Part shown: positions 17,549-27,374 of the stretch, piece by piece | Numbering within the stretch: position 1 is the stretch's first letter | Layout of the letters: every line of letters starts with the position of its first letter | From: Candidatus Kapaibacterium sp. | GTDB taxonomy: Bacteria > Bacteroidota > Ignavibacteria > Kapaibacteriales > WFXC01 | Direction: 5' to 3' | Assembly: GCA_015490805.1 (NCBI GenBank) | Contig: WFXC01000013.1 | Span: forward strand, 1 to 50,443 | DNA length: 50,443 nt | Position numbers and translations under genes: made by a program | Notes under the pieces: generated by a model | What the model was told of the DNA's origin: nothing | The model's database searches: none | The model's input: the letters and a program-made list of their open reading frames with translations, nothing else

Positions 17549-18790
17549 ATGAATCTGGTTATCGTTAGCTACGGTATGGCTGAGGTTCGAGATGGGCAAT
17601 ATTATGTGAATCAGAAGTGGGGGCAGTTTATTAATGAGTTGCGGGAATACGTAGATAGTCTGGAAGTTGTAATGGAGAAAGCACCAGAAAAATTTCAGCA
17701 GTATGCATACCATTTAGATCCTGCAGTTCGCGTGCATCTGGTGGGAGAGTTTACGGGTGGGATTGTAGGTAAACTTCAACAGTTGATGAGAAAGAGATCT
17801 GTGCTAAAGCGGGTGATTCGGGATGCAGATCTGGTAATGATCTTTGCTCCGCAGATGACAGCGGGAATTGCTGCAGCGTTAGCGCGGCAGTATCAGAAAC
17901 CTTATTTTGTGTATGTTGGATCGGATTGGATAGAGGTTGCTCCTTTTATGGTAGGAACTGATAACTGGATAAAGAAACTGCTGGTCCCAGTGTATCGCTG
18001 GATAGGAAAGCGTATGGAGCAACGGTTAGTGCAGCACGCATGCTTTGTTTTAGTCCACGGGCGGCATATTTATGATAGGCTGAAGCAGTGGAATGATCGA
18101 GTCTTTGAAACGGTACCGATGATTGAACTGAGAGAGGGGGATTTTTTTGTTAGAGAGGATACCTGTCAGAATGACATTATTCGGGTGTTGTTTGTCGGAG
18201 TGCTTGCTCCTCGTAAGGGGGTGGAATATCTCCTATACGCTGCGGATCAGGTGCGCAAGCAAATTCCTAAGGTAGAGTGCGTGATCGTGGGAAAGGGAAC
18301 TGAAGAATATGAGCGATATCTTCGCGACATCGTCCGAGAGCTTCAACTGGAAGATGTTGTTCAGTTCGTTGGATATATAGAACCTTTTCAGCGGTTGTTG
18401 GAGTATTACCGATCAGCAGATATTTTTGTTCTACCAAGTCTGGGTGAAGGATTCCCACGAGTGATTTACGAAGCACAGTCTCAGGGGTTGCCGGTGATAG
18501 CCAGCAATATCGCAACGTTGCGATCACAGCTTCAGGATGGAGAAAATGCTGTGTTGTTTTCGCCTGGGAATTCCAGAGCACTTGCTGATGCTATTATGCA
18601 GTTAGTGATGAATGAAGAATTGCGGAAGAACCTTATTCGGAAAGGATACCAAAGTGTCCAAGGAAGAGTTGGTAAGCGTACAACACCTCAGCAGGTGATA
18701 GATTTAATTGCTCAGAATCGTTGCGTGCAAATGACGCAACGAAGATCTCAGCGGATTACAAGTAGTAGAGGGCGTGAAAGAAAACAATGA
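17549..18790 (+). CDS. GT4-family glycosyltransferase
   Basis: 413 residues. The C-terminal GT-B half holds VLFVGVLAPRKGVEYLL, VIVGKGTEE and the E-x7-E signature in EGFPRVIYEAQSQGLPVIAS. The last 30 residues are basic and Ser/Arg-rich, beyond the usual end. It is a retaining, nucleotide-sugar dependent enzyme acting at the inner face of the membrane. ATG 17549 has GGAAG upstream. Confidence 0.83.
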   Translation: MNLVIVSYGMAEVRDGQYYVNQKWGQFINELREYVDSLEVVMEKAPEKFQQYAYHLDPAVRVHLVGEFTGGIVGKLQQLMRKRSVLKRVIRDADLVMIFAPQMTAGIAAALARQYQKPYFVYVGSDWIEVAPFMVGTDNWIKKLLVPVYRWIGKRMEQRLVQHACFVLVHGRHIYDRLKQWNDRVFETVPMIELREGDFFVREDTCQNDIIRVLFVGVLAPRKGVEYLLYAADQVRKQIPKVECVIVGKGTEEYERYLRDIVRELQLEDVVQFVGYIEPFQRLLEYYRSADIFVLPSLGEGFPRVIYEAQSQGLPVIASNIATLRSQLQDGENAVLFSPGNSRALADAIMQLVMNEELRKNLIRKGYQSVQGRVGKRTTPQQVIDLIAQNRCVQMTQRRSQRITSSRGRERKQ

Positions 18791-19069
18791 AATAACAGTC
18801 ACTATCAGTATTGTTAGATAGAGGAATTGTGTAGCGAGAAGTTCGCGTAAAGAGAGGATTTCATTGGGTGCCGTTTTAAGCACTTAATGCTCTCCCTAGG
18901 TAGTTTGGGGCTAACGATAAGTCCAATAAGTTCAAATATTATTATTGTTTTTAGCATTGGACATGGAGCTAAACTTTACTAAATAGGTCTTCGATGCTTT
19001 TCTTGTACAATACGTAACTGGGAGCTTATGCAGACAAATATGATGAGTATAAAGTGCCAATGAAGTCCG
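18791..19069 (+). other. Intergenic region before the sulfotransferase
   Basis: No gene seen. AT-rich sequence with no clear promoter or terminator that I can identify. Confidence 0.4.
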
Positions 19070-19921
19070 ATGAACAGTTTTAGGAAGATAGTGATGAGAC
19101 GGATTGTTTTACCAACGTTCTTGCTTTGTGGTGTACAGAGGGGGGGAACTACCTTTTTGTATCGTATACTTGATCAGCATCCTTCAATTGGAATGTCTAA
19201 AAAGAAAGAAATCCATTTTTTTACTAGAGATCAAAATTATATGAAAGGGCTCGGATGGTATGCACAGTTTTTTATTCCAATACAGCACTGCATTCATCGT
19301 GGAGAGGCAACGCCGCACTATTACCGTTCAGAGAAAGCTCGACAACGAATTCGAAAAGATATTCCAGCGATAAAATGCCTTTTTATTTTGCGAGATCCAG
19401 TAGAGAGAAGTTACTCGCACTATTGGCACCATATTCGTAGTGGTGTTGTGTATGGTGATACTTTTCTCGGAGCTATAGATAAGCATTTTGCGTATATCAA
19501 TAACAGCCTGTATGCAAAACATTTGCTTCCATGGTTTGAGCAATTTTCGCATGAGCAGCTTTGTGTGATTTTATACGATGATTTGCGGAGGGATGCTGAT
19601 GCAGCATTACGGAAGGTCTGGGATTTTCTCGATGTGGAGCCAATATCGGTTGCGCTGACAGACCGTGTAAATGAAGGGGAATCGCCAAGGTTTTTTTTGT
19701 TTTCAAAAACAATACATGCTGCATACGCGAGAGCATCACGGATAGTGCCTACGGCAGTGAGGGATTTCCTTAAGAAGAAAATAAAGCCAATTTTCTATCA
19801 GCGAGGATATCCACCGTTGGACCCAGAAATTCGGAGAATGCTCATTGATAAGTACTTTCGAGATGACATTTTAAAATTGCAAGACTTATTAAAAAAAGAT
19901 CTTACGCATTGGTTAAAGTAG
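19070..19921 (+). CDS. PAPS-dependent carbohydrate sulfotransferase
   Basis: 283 residues. The 5'-phosphosulfate loop is CGVQRGGTTFLY (about 20-31) and the 3'-phosphate motif is LRDPVERSYSHY (about 106-117), as in the Sulfotransfer_1 family. It should move sulfate from PAPS to a hydroxyl of the glycan. The APS kinase at 23353 can supply PAPS, supporting a sulfated surface polymer. A run of eight T lies inside the gene at about 19691..19698. Its final codons and stop lie in a 50-base tandem duplication (19900..19999). Confidence 0.82.
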   Translation: MNSFRKIVMRRIVLPTFLLCGVQRGGTTFLYRILDQHPSIGMSKKKEIHFFTRDQNYMKGLGWYAQFFIPIQHCIHRGEATPHYYRSEKARQRIRKDIPAIKCLFILRDPVERSYSHYWHHIRSGVVYGDTFLGAIDKHFAYINNSLYAKHLLPWFEQFSHEQLCVILYDDLRRDADAALRKVWDFLDVEPISVALTDRVNEGESPRFFLFSKTIHAAYARASRIVPTAVRDFLKKKIKPIFYQRGYPPLDPEIRRMLIDKYFRDDILKLQDLLKKDLTHWLK

Positions 19922-19999
19922 GAAATAAAATAAATGATATGTAATAGTATCTTACGCATTGGTTAAAGTAGGAAATAAAATAAATGATATGTAATAGTA
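19900..19999 (+). repeat. Perfect 50-bp tandem duplication across a stop codon
   Basis: The unit beginning TCTTACGCATTGG and ending TGTAATAGTA occurs at 19900..19949 and again, base for base, at 19950..19999. The first copy encodes the last residues and TAG stop of the sulfotransferase; the second is non-coding. It is a recent duplication or an assembly artefact. Confidence 0.9.
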
Positions 20000-20179
20000 C
20001 ATAGAGAACTTTTTCTTTGATTAACTTCTTTGCTTAACTTCTGCTTACGCACAGCGGTATTAGGAGTAATGCAGGAGTCGTTGGTAAAGTTGTTGATGGA
20101 GAATGTGAAAGCATAGAGCGTAAAATGATCTATGAATGTCCACATCCACGGAGTTTGATTTTATTCTTAAGGTATAATT

Positions 20180-21337
20180 ATGTATAAAATATTTCTCTAC
20201 CAACGCATTGTGCCGCACTATCGCATCGCTGTTTTTGACTATCTTGCAAAGCTTTTGGGGGGCATGTTTCGGGTTATTTTCGGAACAGAGCGGAGCGGAG
20301 ACAGTGTGAGGAACGATAAAGAGGCTATACGTCAGAGAAACTATTTCGTTCAGGGAAAAACTTTGTATGCTGGTAAAGCATTCTTCATTCCTAAATTCTG
20401 GGCTTTAATGTTCAAGTATCGATCTGTCCCAAAAGTTGTGATCTTGCAAGGGGATGTATCGAGCATTGATACCTTACTGTGTTTGCTATTACGATCGGTT
20501 TTCAAAGCACGGTGTGTTGTGTGGTCTTTCGGATATCATCCGAAACGAGGTTTTGATCCCAGAGCATTTTGGCAGGATCGCATTCGGCTGTGGATGTTTA
20601 ACAAGGCAGATGTTGTTTTGGTGTATTGGAACCAGGGAAAGCAGGTAATATCCCGATGGATTGAGTGCCCTGAGAAAATTGTGGTAGCTCCGAATACGCT
20701 GGATACCCGTAGATTACATGCTATTTTCCAGCAGCTCAAGGAAAAGGGACGCGAGACGCTGAAAATGGAATTAGGTGTGAAAGAATCATACCACTTAGTC
20801 TACGTCGGTCGTTTAGTTGCTGATAAACAGGTGGATTTTTTATTGCGAGCTTTTGCTCGGATTGAAAATAACTATGAAGTGAGACTGACTATTATAGGAG
20901 AGGGTCCAGAAAAAGAGAGGCTTCAGTCATTGGCAAAAGAATTAGGGATAAAAAAAGTTAGGTGGTTGGGGGCTCAGTACGATATTGAAGTTACAGCACG
21001 GTGGCTGTTTATAAGTGATGCTTTTCTGATGCCTGGAAGACTGGGACTGTCGGTCATACATGCCTTTAGTTTTGGTGTTCCGGTTATATCGTTAGCCCAC
21101 GGTGATTATTTCCACGGGGAGGGAATTGGGTATATTAAGCAATGGCAAAATGGGGTGCTTGTGGAGGATTACGACATAGATGCATTTGCGGATGTGGTCG
21201 GTAAGATCCTGTCTGATTCCGATTTGAGATGCACAATGCGTAGCAGCGCTTTGCAAACTGCTTATGAAGAAGCTTCTATCGATCGGATGATTAATGGTTT
21301 TTTACGGGCGATAAGTATTGCTGTAGATGGGAATTAG
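20180..21337 (+). CDS. GT4-family glycosyltransferase
   Basis: 385 residues. GT-B landmarks: VYVGRLVADKQVDFLLRAF, LTIIGEGPEKERL and the late block LMPGRLGLSVIHAFSFGVPVIS. The usual EGFP motif is replaced by PGRLGLS, as in some glycan-specific transferases. AAGG precedes ATG 20180. It overlaps the FkbM-type gene by 11 bases. Confidence 0.8.
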   Translation: MYKIFLYQRIVPHYRIAVFDYLAKLLGGMFRVIFGTERSGDSVRNDKEAIRQRNYFVQGKTLYAGKAFFIPKFWALMFKYRSVPKVVILQGDVSSIDTLLCLLLRSVFKARCVVWSFGYHPKRGFDPRAFWQDRIRLWMFNKADVVLVYWNQGKQVISRWIECPEKIVVAPNTLDTRRLHAIFQQLKEKGRETLKMELGVKESYHLVYVGRLVADKQVDFLLRAFARIENNYEVRLTIIGEGPEKERLQSLAKELGIKKVRWLGAQYDIEVTARWLFISDAFLMPGRLGLSVIHAFSFGVPVISLAHGDYFHGEGIGYIKQWQNGVLVEDYDIDAFADVVGKILSDSDLRCTMRSSALQTAYEEASIDRMINGFLRAISIAVDGN

Positions 21338-22199
21338 GCAATTCTGCAATTCTCTGGCGCGAATTCAAAAAAACCCTCATATTGCGACAGTGGTAGGGGT
21401 GAGCAGGCACTTGCTATGGCAAATTCGGAAAGTGGTGAATGCCTTTCCTTTTGAACTTCGTATCTCGCAGTCTCGGTTGATCGCGCAGCATAAAAGGTGT
21501 GGAGTTTCAGCCCTGATTTATAATCAGGGAATGTATGACTGGAATAATATGCATTTTCTTCCGGAAATTGCACGTTTAGCGAATCTGCATACTTTTATCG
21601 ATGTTGGAGCAAATATTGGTGTCTATAGCCTTATTCTTTCTGAAGTGTCGCGTTTGATGGTTTATGCTTTTGAGCCGCATCCTGTGACGTATCGTTATTT
21701 ACAAAAGAATATAGAAATCAACCCCGGACGGTCCATTGTGGCTGTGAATTCAGCGGTTGGGAATGTAGATGGTACGGTGTATTTGACGGATCATCCGGGT
21801 AGCGCGACGAATCGCGTGCTGGCGGGGGGCTCTGCTGAGCAGGAATCGGGGCTGATGGTCCCCATATGTCGCCTCGATACTTTTTGTTCCTCGCGAAACA
21901 TCTCACCAGAAATTGTAAAAATTGATGTAGAGGGCTACGAACTTGCCGTTCTTGAGGGATTGGGGGAGCTTATCACTGAGATTGAGGTTTTGTGCCTGGA
22001 ATTAAAGCATCAATCAAAGGAAGAAGAAAGAAGAATTCTTGCGCTTCTTGGCGGTGCCGGGCTTGAAGGTCCCTTCTGGGTACGGTACGGTCAGAAACGA
22101 CTGAGTCGGGAGCAATTCGGCTTTGAAGATCCGGTTTTTTGCAGTGCTAAGATTCTTGGTGTTTTGAGGAACAATGGGTGGATTATCGAAGCTAGATGA
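21327..22199 (+). CDS. FkbM-family methyltransferase
   Basis: 290 residues. FIDVGANIGVYSL (about 91-103), YAFEPHP and KIDVEGYELAVLEGL are the family hallmarks. Such enzymes O-methylate sugars in many glycan clusters. It overlaps the upstream glycosyltransferase by 11 bases and the downstream one by 4, so all belong to one transcript running to cysC. Confidence 0.83.
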   Translation: MGIRQFCNSLARIQKNPHIATVVGVSRHLLWQIRKVVNAFPFELRISQSRLIAQHKRCGVSALIYNQGMYDWNNMHFLPEIARLANLHTFIDVGANIGVYSLILSEVSRLMVYAFEPHPVTYRYLQKNIEINPGRSIVAVNSAVGNVDGTVYLTDHPGSATNRVLAGGSAEQESGLMVPICRLDTFCSSRNISPEIVKIDVEGYELAVLEGLGELITEIEVLCLELKHQSKEEERRILALLGGAGLEGPFWVRYGQKRLSREQFGFEDPVFCSAKILGVLRNNGWIIEAR

Positions 22200-23356
22200 G
22201 GAAGCCGCATATCTTGATGATTGGCTCTGTACCACCGCCGTACCACGGGTCGAATATTTACTTTGAGAATTTGTTGCGGTCGAGGGTGCAGGAGGCGCTT
22301 GCGGTGATCCACCTGGATACGTCGGATCATCGGTCGCTGGATAATATCGAGCGGGTGGACCTGGTGAACGTGTGGCTGGGGGTGAAGAATGTGGTGGAAT
22401 TGCTCTGGTTGCTGCTGACGCGGCGGTTTGATTTGGTTTATGTGCCGATTGCTCCGTCGTTTCCTGCGTTTCTGCGGGATGGGTTGTTTTTGTTGCTGGC
22501 GCGGTGGTTTTCGAAGGCGCCACGGGTGGTGCACCTCCACCGGCAGGGGTTTCGGAGGGAATTCTATGATCAGGCGGGGAAGATTGGGCGGTGGTTTATC
22601 CGGTCCGCACTGAAAGGAACTGTCCGGGCGATTGTGCTGGGAGAACGGCTGCGGAAAGCGTTTGATGGACTTGTGCCAGAAGAGCGAGTAGTAGTGGTGC
22701 CGAATGGGATTATTCTGCCGATTGATCAGCCGCCGCAGCGAGATCCGGAGAAGCCGGTGGTGTTCGGATATCTGGGGAATTTGTTTCGTACTAAGGGGGT
22801 GATGGAGTTGCTGCGAGCATTTGCGGTGGTGCATCGCCGGTATCCGGAGGTGCGGTTGCAGATTGCGGGTGGGTGGCCCGATCAGGATCTTCAGAAAGAA
22901 GTGCGGAATTTTATTCGAGATTCCAATTTGGAGCAGAGCGTGCAAATTTATGAAACAGTGACGGGTGCAGAGAAACGGAAGTTTTTTTACGATATGGATG
23001 TTTTTGTATTCCCGACGTATTATCGTGAGGGTTTCCCGCTGGTGATTCTGGAGGCAATGGCTTATGGATGTCCGGTTATTTCTTCCAAAGATGAGGGAAC
23101 AATTCCTGAGGTTGTTGTTCATCAAAAAACCGGTATCTTAGTCGACCCGCGCAACATCGATGAGATTGCAGCGGCGATGGAGTGGATGATTGAGCATCCG
23201 CAGGAGCGGATTGCGATGGGGATAGCAGGACGCCAGCGGTTTGAGGAGGAGTACACGATGGATCGGAATGTGGAGCGAATGATCCGGCTGTTTCGAGAAG
23301 TGATCGAAGAGAAGGAAGTTAGAGAAAGGCAGGAAATAATGGCGGAGGCGGAATGA
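22196..23356 (+). CDS. GT4-family glycosyltransferase
   Basis: 386 residues. Early SVPPPYHGSNIY loop, then VFGYLGNLFRTKGVMELL, LQIAGGWPDQ and EGFPLVILEAMAYGCPVISS with the E-x7-E signature. Codon use becomes more GC-rich by eye from here than in the preceding 8 kb, hinting that this part has a different history. It overlaps its neighbours by ATGA on both sides. Confidence 0.83.
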   Translation: MRKPHILMIGSVPPPYHGSNIYFENLLRSRVQEALAVIHLDTSDHRSLDNIERVDLVNVWLGVKNVVELLWLLLTRRFDLVYVPIAPSFPAFLRDGLFLLLARWFSKAPRVVHLHRQGFRREFYDQAGKIGRWFIRSALKGTVRAIVLGERLRKAFDGLVPEERVVVVPNGIILPIDQPPQRDPEKPVVFGYLGNLFRTKGVMELLRAFAVVHRRYPEVRLQIAGGWPDQDLQKEVRNFIRDSNLEQSVQIYETVTGAEKRKFFYDMDVFVFPTYYREGFPLVILEAMAYGCPVISSKDEGTIPEVVVHQKTGILVDPRNIDEIAAAMEWMIEHPQERIAMGIAGRQRFEEEYTMDRNVERMIRLFREVIEEKEVRERQEIMAEAE

Positions 23357-23988
23357 AAGATGTAGCGCAGAATAGAAGGCAACCGTACGTTATCTGGCAC
23401 GAGGGGTATGTGCAGCCGGAGGATTTTGAGCGGCGGAATGGACACCGGGGAGCGGTGGTGTGGTTTACTGGCCTTAGTGGGGCGGGGAAGTCCACGATTG
23501 CACGGGAGGTGGAGTGGCGCCTGTTTGAGATGGGGAAGCACGTGTTCGTGCTGGATGGAGATAATGTCCGGCACGGGTTGAACCGGGATCTTGGGTTTTC
23601 ACCGAAGGATCGGGAGGAGAATATCCGGCGAGTTGGTGAAGTTGCAAAGTTGTTCCGGAACGCCGGAATGATTGTGTTGACTGCTTTTATTTCACCGTAT
23701 CGGAAAGACCGGGAACAGGTGCGGAAGTTGCTTCCCGAAGGGGATTTCCTGGAGATCTATGTGAAATGTGGCGTGGATACGTGTATTCAGCGGGATCCGA
23801 AGGGGCTGTACCAGAAAGCGCTGCGGGGTGAGATTCCGGAGTTCACTGGTATTTCCGCGCCGTATGAGCCGCCGGAAGATCCGGAGTTGGTGCTGGATAC
23901 GGAGCAGATGTCTCTGGAAGAGTGCGTGGATGCTGTTATCGATCTGCTGGACCGTCGAGGGATTTTGAATAGTCCTTCGAGTGTGTAG
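23353..23988 (+). CDS. cysC: Adenylylsulfate (APS) kinase
   Basis: 211 residues. P-loop GLSGAGKST (40-48), LDGDNVRHGLN, DREENIRRVGEVAKLF and FISPYRKDRE are the classic APS kinase blocks. It phosphorylates APS to PAPS. No ATP sulfurylase is nearby, so APS must come from elsewhere. As the last gene of the glycan operon and with a sulfotransferase 3.4 kb upstream, it most likely serves glycan sulfation rather than assimilation. Confidence 0.92.
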   Translation: MKDVAQNRRQPYVIWHEGYVQPEDFERRNGHRGAVVWFTGLSGAGKSTIAREVEWRLFEMGKHVFVLDGDNVRHGLNRDLGFSPKDREENIRRVGEVAKLFRNAGMIVLTAFISPYRKDREQVRKLLPEGDFLEIYVKCGVDTCIQRDPKGLYQKALRGEIPEFTGISAPYEPPEDPELVLDTEQMSLEECVDAVIDLLDRRGILNSPSSV

Positions 23989-24765
23989 GTCTGTGGGGTT
24001 TAGCTTCCATCACTGCTTGTGCGCCTTCAGGTTTCTATCTTCCCTCTATCGTCCTGTTAGCCTTGCCAATTTCTCACTTCCGTTTTTTCCCTTTGAGTTC
24101 TCCGAATTTGTTTCGGTAGTTTCCAACGAGTAGGGATGTAGGGAAGTTACTGAGCTTCCGAGCGGAGTTTTTGCTTCTTTCCTCGTTTGCTCGGCGTCTT
24201 TTTTCTGTTTGGTAAGATACAAGATTCGCTGAATTCAAGCGAATTCTGGAGAAAGTGGCTTGTTGCAGGTCTTCTTTCGGATTGTTATAGTCGTGGTTCG
24301 GTGTTGTTGCTACTACTTTCTGAGGTGTCGATGCTGGAACATAAAGTTTTTTGATTTTGTTTTCTGGATCCTACTGTTGTGCAAATAAAAGAATTTTTAT
24401 TAGACTGATAGAGAAGTGGCAGAGGATGCGGTTTTTATGTTGTAAGGTGTTTTTAGGGGGAACTTCATAGGGGTGGTGGGGAGTAAGTCAATGCAATTAC
24501 AACTGGGTATGAGGGGTGTTGAGGATGAGGAGAGCAATTTGAGTGGTTAAAGAGGAAAGCAGGATACTGGCGTGACGAGGGAAGGAAATGTTGCAGAGAA
24601 AGGCTTGTTGAAGAAGGCTTTAAAACAAGCGCGCCTGTGGGCGTGTCACGAGACAGAGAGAGAATTCGTTTATTGTCAGCTTACAAGTCTATGTGATAGC
24701 AGTGAAACTCGGAGTTTAGCAAACCAGTAGCCAGTAGTGAGATAAGGAAGGCCGTAGATAGCGAT
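23989..24765 (+). other. Gene-free stretch of about 0.78 kb
   Basis: No frame with recognisable protein character. It separates the glycan operon from the TonB-dependent receptor gene and should hold a terminator and a promoter, but I cannot identify either with confidence. Confidence 0.5.
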
Positions 24766-27183
24766 ATGTTCCGGAAACATATTTGGAGATTATTTGCGTG
24801 TCTACCTTATTTTCTGCCTGCTCAAGTTATTGTGTTTCAGGATTCGGAAACAAAGCGGGAAGTTGGAGGAGTAAAGATTGTCTGCTTGCAGACGCTTCGT
24901 GTATGGTATGCAGATGAAAGTGACCGTGTTTCGGTGGACTCGCTGAAAGATTGTTCGAGTTCTTTCATAGTCGAAGCACCGGGCTATGAAACTCGATCCT
25001 TTACGTTGGAGCAGCTTGTGGAATGGAATTATCGGGTAGTATTGCGTCCGAAAATTTTTCAGCTTGAGGGTGTCACGGTCGAGCGCCTTCCATTTTCCCC
25101 AGCGTTTATCTGGTCATCAAGAGATGTTGTCGTGTTAGAAGAACGTGCAATTCAGCAGATGTTACCAAGGACTTCAGCAGAAGTGCTGGAGGAAAGTGGA
25201 GAAGTGTTTGTGCAGAAAAGCCAGTTTGGAGGCGGTAGTCCCATTTTGCGAGGTTTTGAGGCGAATCGGATTTTGTTAGTGGTGGACGGAGTGCGGATGA
25301 ACACCGCTATATTCCGGAGCGGACACTTGCAGAACATTCTTTCCGTAGATCCATATAGCTTGGATAATGTGACTGTACTTTTCGGTCCAGCGTCACTGCA
25401 GTATGGCAGCGATGCACTGGGAGGTGCTGTTATATTGCGTACAAAGGAGCCAGTACTCAGCTCCGAGGTGGGACGGTCTGCATTTCACGGCACTGCTATT
25501 ACCACGATGTTGTCAGCGGCAAATGCTGGAATTGCCCATATTGATGCTTCGTTTGGACGATACCGGTGGGCAATAATGGGAAGTATGACCATTAGTGTGT
25601 TTGATCATTTGCGTCAGGGCAAGACTCGGAATCCATTTTACGGAACCTGGGGATTGCGATCCTGGTATTCAGCATTTCGGCGGAACAGGGATACGGTGGT
25701 TCGCAATCCGTGGAACTATTGGCAGGTGCCGAGTGGATATCGACAGATGGATTGGATGGTAAAGGTTGTCTATGATACTCGCCTTGTTTCACGACATCTT
25801 TTGAATGTGCAGTTTTCTACCACTACGTATGTTCCACGATATGATCGACTGACTTTGTTGCAAGAAAATGGATATCCTCGGTATGCTGAATGGTTTTATG
25901 GTCCTCAACAGCGGCTGCTGATTGGTTATCATACGCGTTTCCGCTTTCAGAGGACACTCATAGATTCAGCCGTTGGGCACATTGCCTATCAATATTTTGA
26001 GGAAAGTCGACATACGCGAGGATTTGGGGATCCGCTTCGTAAGCGGCGATATGAAAAAGTTGATGCTGTGAATGTTCGAGTTGAAGCATATGGCTCTTCC
26101 TCTTCATTGCAGTTTGTTACAGGTGCTGAGCTTGTACAAAACATCGTCCGTTCACGTGCGTATGGGGAGAATATTTTTTCCGGCAACCGACATCCTATTC
26201 CTACTCGGTATCCTGATGGAGGGTCTCAAATGCAGTGGGCAGCGATCTTTTTTCTGACACGCTGGACTCCATCCGAGTTCGTGGAGGTGTCGGGAGGAAT
26301 TCGGTGGAATGGAGTAACGTTGACATCCAGGCTTGAGGATACTGTATTTTATCGCTTTCCTTTTAGGAAGATTGAGCAGAATTATGCTACGCTGACTGTT
26401 GCTTCGGCTGTGCGCTGGCAGCCCAGATCGGATTTGGCAATGTGGAGTCAATTTGCTTCCGGATTTCGTGCGCCAAATGTGGATGATATTGCGAAAATTT
26501 TTGATTCTAAGCCTGGAACTGTTATTATGCCCAATGCTACACTGAAGCCGGAGCGAACCTACACTCTCGATATTGGGGGAGAATGGAATATATCGACGAT
26601 GCGAGTACGGCTTGTTGCGTTTCGTACTCTGTTTCGTAATGCTATTGTGATACGTCCAGGACAATGGGATGGAAATGATACGATTGTATATGATGGAGTG
26701 CCAAGCCAGGTTGTTTTGCCTCAGAATTCCAAGCAGCCTGCGTGGATTCAGGGAATACGCGGAACTGTCCATCTGTTCTTGTCAAAGCAGTGGGAGTTGA
26801 TCGGTAGTTACACTGCAACCAGGGGATGGAGAGGAATTGGGGCAGGAGAAACCCAACCGTTAAGTCATATTCCTCCACCCTATGGCCGTATTGTTCTACA
26901 AGGAAAGTTTTCTCAGTTCCAGTGCCGTTTTGCTGTTCAATGGAATCAGTGGAAACCTTTGAAGGAGTATGACCTTCAAGGGGAAGATAATCCGCAATAT
27001 GCGACGCCATTTGGGATGCCCGCGTGGTGGATTGGTTCGATTGCAATTGAATGGCAGCTATCACCCAACATAATTCTAACAGGAGAATTAGAAAACGTGT
27101 TTGATGTATTCTATCGAACATTTGCTTCTGGAATTAGTGGCGCAGGGCGTTCCTTGAATATTTCGATGAGAGCAGTGTGGTAG
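24766..27183 (+). CDS. TonB-dependent outer-membrane receptor
   Basis: 805 residues. Order: short signal peptide (MFRKHIWRLFACLPYFLPAQ), a small carboxypeptidase-regulatory-like domain (about 20-95), a plug with GGGSPILRGFEANRILLV and RMNTAIFRSGHLQN (about 150-190) and GPASLQYGSDALGG, then a long beta-barrel ending in aromatic Trp. The plug resembles the Bacteroidota receptors often annotated as hemin or siderophore type; the ligand is not readable. It is a single-gene unit with large gaps or a different gene class on both sides. Confidence 0.88.
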   Translation: MFRKHIWRLFACLPYFLPAQVIVFQDSETKREVGGVKIVCLQTLRVWYADESDRVSVDSLKDCSSSFIVEAPGYETRSFTLEQLVEWNYRVVLRPKIFQLEGVTVERLPFSPAFIWSSRDVVVLEERAIQQMLPRTSAEVLEESGEVFVQKSQFGGGSPILRGFEANRILLVVDGVRMNTAIFRSGHLQNILSVDPYSLDNVTVLFGPASLQYGSDALGGAVILRTKEPVLSSEVGRSAFHGTAITTMLSAANAGIAHIDASFGRYRWAIMGSMTISVFDHLRQGKTRNPFYGTWGLRSWYSAFRRNRDTVVRNPWNYWQVPSGYRQMDWMVKVVYDTRLVSRHLLNVQFSTTTYVPRYDRLTLLQENGYPRYAEWFYGPQQRLLIGYHTRFRFQRTLIDSAVGHIAYQYFEESRHTRGFGDPLRKRRYEKVDAVNVRVEAYGSSSSLQFVTGAELVQNIVRSRAYGENIFSGNRHPIPTRYPDGGSQMQWAAIFFLTRWTPSEFVEVSGGIRWNGVTLTSRLEDTVFYRFPFRKIEQNYATLTVASAVRWQPRSDLAMWSQFASGFRAPNVDDIAKIFDSKPGTVIMPNATLKPERTYTLDIGGEWNISTMRVRLVAFRTLFRNAIVIRPGQWDGNDTIVYDGVPSQVVLPQNSKQPAWIQGIRGTVHLFLSKQWELIGSYTATRGWRGIGAGETQPLSHIPPPYGRIVLQGKFSQFQCRFAVQWNQWKPLKEYDLQGEDNPQYATPFGMPAWWIGSIAIEWQLSPNIILTGELENVFDVFYRTFASGISGAGRSLNISMRAVW

Positions 27184-27374
27184 ATGCTGGGAATCAGCAA
27201 TGATTTAGGGAAAGGGGAATTATTTGTTGAGGATGAGGATTTACAGCATCCGATTGGTAGGTGCAGGTGCTCGTGTTGTCGCGTTGATTTCAGGTGGGCA
27301 GAATAGAAAACTCACTATCGGGGGGCATTGCTCGTTGTGTTGCGTTGTTGTGTCAGAGTGATGGGGTGAAGAAG

